Assembly (NCBI GenBank): GCA_002084435.1
Contig: NBLG01000054.1
Span: forward strand, 1-5,827
Length of the DNA: 5,827 bases
Reading direction: 5' to 3'
Source: Tenericutes bacterium 4572_104
GTDB lineage: Bacteria; Bacillota_I; Bacilli_A; Izemoplasmatales; UBA5603
The notes beneath the pieces were generated by a model that did no database searches, was not told the DNA's origin, and saw only the letters and a program-made list of their open reading frames with translations. Every line of letters begins with the position of its first letter. Positions within the stretch are counted from its first letter, which is position 1. The translations under genes and the position numbers were made by a program. Shown piece after piece: positions 1-5,655 of the stretch.

Positions 1-843
1 TTATGGAAAGAATTAAGTCTTGTATTAGTTAATTACTCAAAAATGGGAGTAGATGCTTTTAGATGTGATGCGGCTTCCTTAGTTCCATTAGAATTTTGGA
101 AATATACAAGAAAAAAGGTAAATAAGGTTAATAGAAAAATATTTTGGTTAAGCGAATCAGTACATGGAGATTTCTGTAAACATGTAAGAGATTTAGGTTT
201 TAATTGTGCTTCAGAGCCAGAAATGTATCAAGTATTTGATATGGCTTATGATTATGATGTTTATCCATATTTTGAAGATTATATTAATCATAAAAGACCT
301 TTAAAAGATTATCTAGAAGGAATAAAGCGACAAGAAGAGATCTATCCTAGAAATTATGTAAAGATTAAATATTTAGAGAATCATGATACAGAAAGAATTG
401 CTAGTAGAGTAAATCAAGATTTGGATAAGATTAAAAACTGGACTGCTTTTAATTTTTTCCAAAAAGGAGCTGTTTTATTTTATGCTGGTGAAGAGTATCT
501 TTCAGATATTCGACCTTCTTTATTTGATAAAGATGTATTCAATAAAAAAGGAGACATAACTGATTTTATTAAGAAATTAACTAAATTAAAACGTTTATCA
601 ATATTTTCTAAAGGTATATTTAATATAAATATTCCTTTAATAGATGGGGTAGCTTATAACACAGTTGAAGATGATTTTAAAATATATCACGGCATTTTTA
701 ATGTTGGACAAGCAAATGGTAAATTGAAAGTTAATCTGCCTGATGGAAAATACCGTAATTATTTAACTGGGAAAACTATTAAAGTTTTAAATGGTTATAT
801 TGTTTTGCAAAGAGATCCGATAATTGTTAGGATAAAAAAATAG
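1..843 (+). CDS. Alpha-amylase family (GH13) glycoside hydrolase, C-terminal part (5' end outside window)
   Basis: The enzyme probably hydrolyses or rearranges alpha-glucosidic bonds in starch-, glycogen- or maltodextrin-type substrates. The frame is open from base 1, and the first ATG (43) lies inside conserved region II, so the true start is upstream. 280 residues are visible. GH13 hallmarks appear in order: region II GVDAFRCD with the Asp nucleophile (codon 67-69), region III FWLSES with the Glu acid/base (154-156), and region IV LENHD with the transition-state-stabilising Asp (385-387). All three catalytic acids are therefore present. The rest of the barrel follows, then a small beta-rich C-terminal domain (roughly the last 80 residues) ending at TAG 841. 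Signal peptide and cell location cannot be judged without the N-terminus. Exact specificity (amylase, neopullulanase or glucosidase) is not resolvable from this part. A terminator follows directly. The family is confident, the substrate is not. Confidence 0.9.
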   Translation, partial: LWKELSLVLVNYSKMGVDAFRCDAASLVPLEFWKYTRKKVNKVNRKIFWLSESVHGDFCKHVRDLGFNCASEPEMYQVFDMAYDYDVYPYFEDYINHKRPLKDYLEGIKRQEEIYPRNYVKIKYLENHDTERIASRVNQDLDKIKNWTAFNFFQKGAVLFYAGEEYLSDIRPSLFDKDVFNKKGDITDFIKKLTKLKRLSIFSKGIFNINIPLIDGVAYNTVEDDFKIYHGIFNVGQANGKLKVNLPDGKYRNYLTGKTIKVLNGYIVLQRDPIIVRIKK

Positions 844-854
844 TTAAATTGTTT

Positions 855-885
855 AAAATTAGGCAGAGAGATTCTGCCTTATTTT
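855..885 (+). terminator. Intrinsic terminator after the GH13 gene
   Basis: A perfect 7-bp stem AGGCAGA/TCTGCCT (861-867 with 873-879) has a 5-base loop and is followed by a T-rich tail (882-885). The flanking AAAAT (855-859) and ATTTT (881-885) can extend the stem past one T-T mismatch. The A-rich 5' flank means it could also work weakly on the other strand. It separates the amylase gene from the trmFO transcript. Confidence 0.82.
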
Positions 886-906
886 AATAAAAAGATTAAA
901 TATATA

Positions 907-915
907 TGGTATAAT
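907..915 (+). promoter_or_regulatory. Extended -10 promoter for trmFO
   Basis: TGGTATAAT matches the extended -10 consensus TGnTATAAT exactly. No good TTGACA-like -35 lies 16-18 bases upstream, which is common when TGn is present. The predicted start of transcription is near 922, leaving a leader of only about 15 bases before the chosen trmFO start. It lies downstream of the GH13 terminator, as expected for a new transcription unit. Confidence 0.65.
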
Positions 916-935
916 ATATTCTAAGGATGTGTCAG

Positions 936-2243
936 ATGAAAAAAGAAGTTAATGTTATTGGAGCTGGGCTTGCAGGAGCCGAGGCAGCTTATCAACTCGC
1001 TAAAAGAGGAATAGAAGTTAATCTCTATGAAATGAAGAGAATAAAGAAGAATGATGTACAAAAATTAGATACATTTGCGGAGCTTGTTTGTTCAAACTCT
1101 TTGCGTTCTAATGATATACATAATGCAGCTGGACTAATGAAAGAAGAATTAAGAAAGTTAGATTCTTTAGTTATAAAAATAGCTGATAAAGCCAAATTAC
1201 CTGCAGGTAGTGCTTTAGCAGTTGACCGAGAATTGTTTTCAAAATTAATTACAGAAGCATTATTAGAAAATCCTAGAATACATATTTACGATAAAGAAAT
1301 AACTGATATAGATTTAGATAAATATACTATTATAGCTACAGGACCTTTAACTAGTGATGCTTTAATGGTAAAAATACAAGAATTTTTAGGAGAAGATATG
1401 TTGTATTTTTATGATGCGATAGCTCCTATTATTGAATATGATTCAATAGATATGACTGTAGCATATTTTAAAAGCAGATATGATAAAGGGTCACCTGATT
1501 ATATAAATTGTCCTATGACAAAAGAAGAGTATGATAATTGGTATAAAGAAGTAATAAAAGCAAAAGCTGTAGAAGTAAAGGATTTTGAAAAAAATATATT
1601 TGAAGGCTGTATGCCTTTTGAAGAAATGGCAAGAAGAGGTGAAAAAACACTTTTATTTGGGCCTATGAAACCTGTAGGATTAGGTAAAGAAGGTGAAAAA
1701 AGACCATATGCAGTTGTGCAATTAAGACAAGATAATTTACGTAAAAGTTTATATAATATAGTTGGATTTCAAACTCATTTAACTTTTCCAGAACAAAAAC
1801 GCATTATTCATATGATTCCAGGGCTTGAAAAAGCTAATATTGTAAGATATGGTATAATGCATAGAAATTCATTTATTAATGCGCCTAAATCAATTAATCA
1901 ATATTACCAATCTAAAAAGAATCCTAAGATATTTTTTGCTGGACAGTTAAGTGGAATAGAGGGATATGTTGAATCTATTGGGTCTGGTATTATTGCAGGA
2001 ATTAATATGTCTCGTTTTGTGAGAAACATGGATTTATTTGAGTTTTCACAATATACAGCTTTAGGTTCGCAAAGTTTTTACATTTCGCACGCTGAGCCTT
2101 CATATTTTCAACCAATGAATACTAATTTTGGTATTTTTCCAGATTTAAAAATAAAACATCATAAAAAACAGCGCAAAGAATTGTATGCTATGCGCAGCTT
2201 AAAAGCAATTGATGAAATGATTGAAGGTGGTGTTCTTGAATAA
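936..2243 (+). CDS. trmFO: Methylenetetrahydrofolate--tRNA-(uracil-5-)-methyltransferase TrmFO
   Basis: TrmFO is a cytosolic FAD enzyme that uses 5,10-methylenetetrahydrofolate to make m5U54 in the T-loop of tRNAs. Older names are Gid and GidA-like. The protein opens with the Rossmann FAD-binding motif VIGAGLAGAE (residues 7-16). It carries the CSNS motif (Cys52) and GCMPFEE (Cys225, codon 1608-1610), which match the two functional cysteines of Bacillus TrmFO. Further family blocks are FGPMKPVGL, AVVQLRQDN and AGQLSGIEGYVES. I prefer ATG 936 over ATG 927: the only Shine-Dalgarno-like stretch (AAGGA, 923-927) overlaps the earlier ATG but sits 8 bases before 936. The 435-residue product then begins MKKEVNVIGAG and is about the length of Bacillus TrmFO. 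It overlaps the following xerC-like gene by 8 bases, the usual trmFO-xerC coupling. It appears intact. Confidence 0.96.
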   Translation: MKKEVNVIGAGLAGAEAAYQLAKRGIEVNLYEMKRIKKNDVQKLDTFAELVCSNSLRSNDIHNAAGLMKEELRKLDSLVIKIADKAKLPAGSALAVDRELFSKLITEALLENPRIHIYDKEITDIDLDKYTIIATGPLTSDALMVKIQEFLGEDMLYFYDAIAPIIEYDSIDMTVAYFKSRYDKGSPDYINCPMTKEEYDNWYKEVIKAKAVEVKDFEKNIFEGCMPFEEMARRGEKTLLFGPMKPVGLGKEGEKRPYAVVQLRQDNLRKSLYNIVGFQTHLTFPEQKRIIHMIPGLEKANIVRYGIMHRNSFINAPKSINQYYQSKKNPKIFFAGQLSGIEGYVESIGSGIIAGINMSRFVRNMDLFEFSQYTALGSQSFYISHAEPSYFQPMNTNFGIFPDLKIKHHKKQRKELYAMRSLKAIDEMIEGGVLE

Positions 2244-2979
2244 TGATGATATTGTATTAATGTATAAAGATTATTTGTTATATCAAAAACAATATTCTGA
2301 GAATACAATTAAATCATATACAAATGATATTTTTAATTTAATTAATTTTCTAAATCAAGAGGAACTTGGAGATTTATTAACATTAACATATCAGATTGCT
2401 AAATTTTATGTTTCTTATCTTTATAATCAATATACTCCAAAATCAATTTTAAGAAAGATAAGTGCTGTAAGAAGTCTTTATGATTTTTTAATTGAAGAAG
2501 GCAAGGTTTTAGATAATCCTTTTAATTTTGTTGTACTTCCTAAAGTAACTCGTAAACTTCCTAAGTTTATCTATCCCAAAGAGATGATTGATTTTTTAAA
2601 TAGAATTGATACTTTAACTGATTTGGGTAAAAGAAACCGTGCTATTTTTGAAATACTTTATGCTTGTGGATTACGTGCGCAAGAATTAGTTAATTTAAAA
2701 TTATATGATGTTGATTATGTTAATCGTACGGTTAAAGTTTTAGGTAAAGGGGATAAAGAAAGAATAGTTCCAATTCATAATCTTGCAATTAGAACGTTAA
2801 ATTCTTATTTGTTGGAATCAAGACCTAATTTAGCGATTAGAAGTAAAGAAAATACTGATTATATGTTTTTAAATTTTAGAGGACACGGATTAACAACTAG
2901 GGGAATGAATAAAATATTAGAAAACGAATTAAAAAAACAGTCTTCAACACGTTGTTGGCTATTTAGGGCAATAATATGA
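2236..2979 (+). CDS. xerC: Tyrosine recombinase XerC, C-terminally truncated (probably a pseudogene)
   Basis: In its intact form XerC, with XerD, resolves chromosome dimers at dif. About 235 residues align well by eye with Bacillus CodV/XerC. The N-terminal SAM-like DNA-binding domain covers about 1-95, including a KISAVRSLYDFL block. The first half of the catalytic domain has GLRAQEL with catalytic Arg147 and GKGDKER with the beta-hairpin Lys171. Similarity stops abruptly after QSST (about residue 238; base 2950). TGA follows after 247 residues, against about 300 in the family. The HxLRH block, the LGH block and the Tyr nucleophile are absent, and I find none of them in any frame before 3050. 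The product should not cleave DNA. I choose TTG 2236 because GAAGGTGG (2223-2230) is correctly spaced upstream. TTG 2221 and GTG 2227/2230 are alternatives. It is probably translated by coupling to trmFO. Confidence 0.85.
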   Translation: MNNDDIVLMYKDYLLYQKQYSENTIKSYTNDIFNLINFLNQEELGDLLTLTYQIAKFYVSYLYNQYTPKSILRKISAVRSLYDFLIEEGKVLDNPFNFVVLPKVTRKLPKFIYPKEMIDFLNRIDTLTDLGKRNRAIFEILYACGLRAQELVNLKLYDVDYVNRTVKVLGKGDKERIVPIHNLAIRTLNSYLLESRPNLAIRSKENTDYMFLNFRGHGLTTRGMNKILENELKKQSSTRCWLFRAII

Positions 2980-3051
2980 GCATGGGTATTTTCTTGGTGA
3001 AACGTTTTGTTTACTTGTAAATGAGCAAGAATACATATTTTAAAGAATTTT

Positions 3052-3282
3052 ATGAAAACTGCAAAAATCGCTGATGGAAAAGTTTTAAGAACCCATTATT
3101 ATAGAGGCTCTAAAATTGTTAATTATGAATTCAATTTTAAAGGAAAAACCTTTAAAGGAAGAGCAAAATTAAATTATAATAAAGACAATAAATACGTAGA
3201 AAAAGATGCCCAAATTAAATTGGCATTTGATCCAAAACGTCCTAGTAGATCATATATTTATGATTTGTATTTTGATGAATAA
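3052..3282 (+). CDS. Small hypothetical protein, possibly the C-terminal piece of a DUF3592-like protein
   Basis: This 76-residue, lysine-rich protein has no signal peptide or membrane segment. The pattern NYEFNFKGKTFKGRAKLNY, a short charged linker, then LAFDPKRPSRSY resembles the soluble beta-rich part of DUF3592-type proteins, where a 'nGKtY.G.s' strand pair precedes a 'v.YdPknPs.s' strand. That match is from memory and is tentative. Such proteins usually have N-terminal membrane helices, which are missing here. The start is poorly supported: only AAAG (3042-3045) precedes ATG 3052, and the frame is open back to TGA 3022. It sits between the broken xerC and a strong terminator, with no promoter of its own that I can see. 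It may be a 3' remnant, read if at all from the trmFO transcript. The base composition resembles the neighbouring AT-rich genes. Confidence 0.5.
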   Translation: MKTAKIADGKVLRTHYYRGSKIVNYEFNFKGKTFKGRAKLNYNKDNKYVEKDAQIKLAFDPKRPSRSYIYDLYFDE

Positions 3283-3299
3283 ATTATCTTTATAAATTT

Positions 3300-3329
3300 A
3301 TCGACTAGAATTTAATCTAGTCGATTTTT
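3300..3329 (+). terminator. Intrinsic terminator ending the trmFO-xerC-ORF76 unit
   Basis: A perfect 10-bp stem ATCGACTAGA/TCTAGTCGAT (3300-3309 with 3316-3325) closes a 6-base loop and runs straight into TTTTT (3325-3329). It begins 18 bases after the stop codon of the small ORF and precedes the hydrolase promoter, so it isolates the two transcription units. Confidence 0.88.
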
Positions 3330-3339
3330 ATATAGTCTA

Positions 3340-3368
3340 TTGACATTAATATTATCAAATATTAAAAT
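3340..3368 (+). promoter_or_regulatory. Sigma-A type promoter for the alpha/beta-hydrolase gene
   Basis: TTGACA (3340-3345) is a perfect -35 element, separated by the ideal 17 bases from TAAAAT (3363-3368), one mismatch from TATAAT. Transcription should start near 3375, giving a leader of roughly 34 bases. This is the strongest promoter in the window. The early leader also holds a small inverted repeat, ATGAAT/ATTCAT (3378-3383 with 3388-3393), with a 4-base loop and unknown significance. Confidence 0.8.
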
Positions 3369-3395
3369 AAATATAACATGAATAAAAATTCATAT

Positions 3396-3404
3396 AAAGG
3401 AGGT
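3396..3404 (+). promoter_or_regulatory. Strong ribosome binding site of the hydrolase gene
   Basis: AAAGGAGGT is nearly a full complement of the 16S rRNA 3' end. Five bases lie between GGAGG and ATG 3409. It is the best Shine-Dalgarno site in the window and fixes the start of the hydrolase without ambiguity. Confidence 0.85.
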
Positions 3405-3408
3405 TAAT

Positions 3409-4032
3409 ATGGAAAAGAAATTTATTACATTGCCAAACAAAGAAAAACTTGCTTATTTAGATATTGGTGTTGGAAAAGAAGTAATGGTACTAGTTCATGG
3501 TAATATGAGCAGCAGTATTCATTTTAAACCTTTAATTGAACGGTTCCAAGACGAATATCGAATTATCGCTCCAGATATGAGAGGGTTTGGAGATTCATCT
3601 TATGAATCTAGATTTGATGATTTAGAAGCTTTAGCTGAAGACTTAATTATGTTGCTAGATGAACTTAATATCCACAAATACTATGTAGCAGGATGGTCTA
3701 CAGGAGGAGCTGTTGCTTTAAAAATGGCTGCTATGCGCCCAAAAGAAGTTATGAAGATGATTCTAATAGAATCATGTTCATATAAAGGTTATCCTATTTA
3801 TAAAAAGGATGAATCAGGTCAACCTATAGTAGGTTCTTATTACGCTACTAAGGAAGAAGTAGCTAGTGACCCTGTTCAAGTAGCTCCTATGGTTGGTATC
3901 TTTGAGACTAAGGCTACAGAGTATATGAAAGCTGTTTGGGACCAAGCAATCTATACAGTAAACAAACCTTCAAAAGAAGATGACGAATTATATTTGAGTG
4001 AAACAATGAATGCCTTTTTAAGTGTGTTATAA
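3409..4032 (+). CDS. Alpha/beta-fold hydrolase lacking the Asp/His-bearing C-terminal region (probable internal deletion)
   Basis: The protein belongs to the alpha/beta-hydrolase superfamily; the substrate (an ester or similar) is unknown. VLVHGNMSS (residues 27-35) forms the oxyanion-hole strand, DMRGFGDSS (56-64) is the usual next motif, and GWSTGG carries the nucleophile Ser97 (codon 3697-3699). The fold is recognisable to about residue 200 (ELYLSETM). The rest, which should hold the catalytic Asp and the GHSP-type His, is missing. The product has 207 residues, where relatives have about 280-300 by my recollection. The last residues, NAFLSVL, look like the extreme C-terminal helix typical of this fold, so an in-frame internal deletion is more likely than a simple early stop. 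GC is clearly higher than in the neighbours, for example 27 of 60 in 3841-3900 against 8 of 60 in 4201-4260, which suggests transfer. It has its own strong promoter and RBS but is probably inactive. Confidence 0.82.
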   Translation: MEKKFITLPNKEKLAYLDIGVGKEVMVLVHGNMSSSIHFKPLIERFQDEYRIIAPDMRGFGDSSYESRFDDLEALAEDLIMLLDELNIHKYYVAGWSTGGAVALKMAAMRPKEVMKMILIESCSYKGYPIYKKDESGQPIVGSYYATKEEVASDPVQVAPMVGIFETKATEYMKAVWDQAIYTVNKPSKEDDELYLSETMNAFLSVL

Positions 4033-4033
4033 T
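4025..4033 (+). promoter_or_regulatory. Extended -10 promoter for galM, overlapping the hydrolase stop codon
   Basis: TGTTATAAT fits the extended -10 consensus TGnTATAAT, and its core overlaps the TAA stop of the hydrolase gene. There is no convincing -35 at 16-18 bases. The predicted transcription start is near 4040, about 25 bases before the galM ATG. It may be the main promoter of the galM-nudF-rlmH unit; otherwise that unit depends on read-through from 3340-3368, as no terminator separates them. Confidence 0.5.
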
Positions 4034-4064
4034 ATATGAAAAAGCAAAGAAGGAAAACAAATAA

Positions 4065-5075
4065 ATGTATAGTATAAAAAAACAATTAGTTAATGAAAAA
4101 CAATTTGATTTAATTTCTGTAAAACAAAATAATATTGAAGTAACTTTTATAAACTATGGAGCTACTATTTATAGTATTGATATTCCTAATTTTAAAGGTG
4201 ATATGGAAAACATATTAATTCAATATAAATATTTAGAAGATTATATAGAAAATAATAGATATCTTAATGCAATTGTAGGACCTACTGCTGGTAGAATTAA
4301 AGATGCAACTTTCAATCTGTTAGGTAAACAGATTGTTTTAGATAAAAATTTCATTGGTAAACATAATTTACATGGAGGAAAAGATTGTTTTTCTTTTAAA
4401 GAATTTAAATATTATATTGAAGATAATTTAAAAGAAACTAAAGTTATTTTTTCTTTAAATACAAAAGAAGAAGAGCAAAATTATCCCGGGAACCAAAAAT
4501 ATAAAATAATATATACTGTTAGTGAAGGAAAACTCAGTATAGATTATTTTGCGAATACAGATAAAACAACTTTAGTTAATTTAACAAATCATGCTTATTT
4601 CAATTTATCCGGTAATTTAAAAAATGATATATTAAATCATAAATTGCAGATTAATGCATCTAATATTATAGAATTAGATGATGAATCTATTCCTATTAAA
4701 AAGAAAAATATTTTAAATACTAAATTAGATTATACAAATCTTAGAACTATAAAAGATGAAAGATTTGATGGAATAGATCATCCATATTTATTAGATGAAG
4801 TGTCGATAAACAAATCACAGATTAAATTAATTGATCCTATTAGTAGAAGAATGTTAACTGTATATACAACATACAACACTGTTGTATGTTATACAGATCA
4901 TTATCCTATGAAATATGAATTACAATATAATGCAATAAATAAAAAATATATGGGTATATGTTTTGAAACACAAAATCCACCTAATGGAATCAATATAGAT
5001 GGATTGGAATCAAGCATTCTAAAGCCTAACGAATTATATTATCATCATACAGATTTTGTATTTTCAATAGTTTAA
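4065..5075 (+). CDS. galM: Aldose 1-epimerase (galactose mutarotase)
   Basis: GalM interconverts alpha and beta anomers of hexoses such as galactose and glucose in the cytosol, feeding the Leloir pathway and glycolysis. The 336 residues are a full-length family member. Visible blocks are GPTAGRI (substrate-binding Arg77), HNLHGG (His103), NLTNHAYFNLSG with the catalytic acid His176 (codon 4590-4592), FDGIDHPY, and FETQNPPNGIN with the catalytic base Glu301 (4965-4967). All key residues are present, so activity is likely. AGAAGGA (4048-4054) lies 10 bases before ATG 4065. The gene starts 32 bases after the hydrolase stop and is followed after 34 bases by the Nudix gene, with no terminator between. 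No other galactose gene is in the window, so a general hexose role is as plausible as galactose use. A perfect inverted repeat lies within the coding region (4868-4890). Confidence 0.93.
   Translation: MYSIKKQLVNEKQFDLISVKQNNIEVTFINYGATIYSIDIPNFKGDMENILIQYKYLEDYIENNRYLNAIVGPTAGRIKDATFNLLGKQIVLDKNFIGKHNLHGGKDCFSFKEFKYYIEDNLKETKVIFSLNTKEEEQNYPGNQKYKIIYTVSEGKLSIDYFANTDKTTLVNLTNHAYFNLSGNLKNDILNHKLQINASNIIELDDESIPIKKKNILNTKLDYTNLRTIKDERFDGIDHPYLLDEVSINKSQIKLIDPISRRMLTVYTTYNTVVCYTDHYPMKYELQYNAINKKYMGICFETQNPPNGINIDGLESSILKPNELYYHHTDFVFSIV
4868..4890. repeat. Perfect 10-bp inverted repeat inside galM
   Basis: AACATACAAC (4868-4877) and GTTGTATGTT (4881-4890) are exact reverse complements separated by ACT. 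The sequence lies within the coding frame near the 3' end of galM and has no T-tract after it, so it does not look like a terminator. It could form a hairpin in the mRNA or be a binding site. Chance is also possible in such AT-rich sequence. Confidence 0.6.
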
Positions 5076-5109
5076 TATATATAAAAATTAAGAATAGTTG
5101 GTGAAAAGA

Positions 5110-5655
5110 ATGAATTTAAAAGAAAAACAATTAAGTCATAAATTAGTCTATGAATGTTTTTTTATGAAGCTTTATGAAGATGAAGTATTATTACCTAATA
5201 ATAAAACTAGTAAAAGAATATATATTATGCATAATAGTGCAGCTGCAATATTACCAATAACTAAAACTGGTAATATTTTGTTGGTGAAACAATATAGATA
5301 TCCTATAAGAAGTGAATCAATTGAAATTCCTGCAGGTAAAAAAGATTTTTTAAATGAAAATGGCTTAGATTGTGCAGTGAGAGAACTAGAAGAAGAGACT
5401 GGATATATATCTAATAATGTCAAACATTTATTAGATATAAATAGTTGTGTTGGTTATAGCAATGAAAAGATAGAAATATTTATCGCTAAAGATTGCGTAA
5501 AAATAGAAAATCCTAAAGAATCAGATGATGATGAATTCTTAGAATTAATAGAATTAACTAAAGCAGAAGCAAAAGAATTATTATTATCTGGTAAATTACA
5601 AGATGCAAAAACTATTATAGCTTTGCAAAAATATTTTTTGGATGAAGTAAAATGA
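5110..5655 (+). CDS. nudF: Nudix hydrolase, ADP-ribose pyrophosphatase (NudF-like)
   Basis: The likely reaction is Mg2+-dependent cleavage of ADP-ribose, or a related nucleoside diphosphate sugar, to AMP and ribose 5-phosphate in the cytosol. The 181-residue protein follows the NudF plan: an N-terminal beta domain (about 1-42), [19 protein letters not shown] (57-66) and ESIEIPAG before the Nudix box. The box runs from Gly76 to Tyr99 and ends RELEEETGY, with Arg91, Glu92, Glu95 and Glu96 in place. There are six residues, not the usual five, between its first Gly and Glu83, a one-residue insertion. I choose ATG 5110 because GGTGA (5100-5104) is a fitting Shine-Dalgarno site; TTG 5098 and GTG 5101 are less likely. 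Its TGA stop overlaps the rlmH start as ATGA (5652-5655), implying coupled translation. Specificity is assigned by resemblance only. Confidence 0.87.
   Translation: MNLKEKQLSHKLVYECFFMKLYEDEVLLPNNKTSKRIYIMHNSAAAILPITKTGNILLVKQYRYPIRSESIEIPAGKKDFLNENGLDCAVRELEEETGYISNNVKHLLDINSCVGYSNEKIEIFIAKDCVKIENPKESDDDEFLELIELTKAEAKELLLSGKLQDAKTIIALQKYFLDEVK

Noticed and set aside
927..935. ATG 927 as the trmFO start
   Set aside because: It would put the start inside the only Shine-Dalgarno-like sequence (AAGGA 923-927). ATG 936 has correct spacing and gives the typical N-terminus leading into the FAD-binding motif.
2221..2235. Earlier xerC start codons (TTG 2221, GTG 2227, GTG 2230)
   Set aside because: They overlap the GAAGGTGG ribosome binding site itself, which is spaced correctly for TTG 2236. 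They would also lengthen the overlap with trmFO without adding family-conserved residues.
3021..3074. Short frame ATG 3021 to TGA 3074 (MSKNTYFKEFYENCKNR)
   Set aside because: It is only 17 residues with no ribosome binding site, preceded directly by a stop. It could be the lost N-terminus of the 76-residue ORF after a frameshift, but nothing in the sequence confirms this.
2870..3090. Minus-strand frame open for about 70 codons, reading HQENTHAHIIALNSQQ in part
   Set aside because: It reads like protein in the unassigned stretch 2950-3040 but has no start codon, runs into the antisense of xerC, ends without a recognisable motif, and matches no family I know. It is probably chance, though it might be a remnant of an unrelated gene.
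2236..3282. Mycoplasma-type genetic code (TGA = Trp) for the organism
   Set aside because: All Trp codons in the recognisable genes are TGG, and the ATGA overlap of nudF with rlmH makes sense only if TGA terminates. The all-TGA gap after xerC is recorded as a finding but is not enough to propose recoding.
3378..3393. ATGAAT/ATTCAT inverted repeat in the hydrolase leader as an operator
   Set aside because: Six AT-rich base pairs are easily expected by chance in this composition, and no regulator gene is adjacent.
5172..5423. Minus-strand open frame of 83 codons within the Nudix gene
   Set aside because: It lies wholly antisense to a well-supported Nudix gene. Its serine/leucine/isoleucine-rich translation is what the reverse complement of AT-rich coding sequence gives, and no ribosome binding site or family motif is visible.
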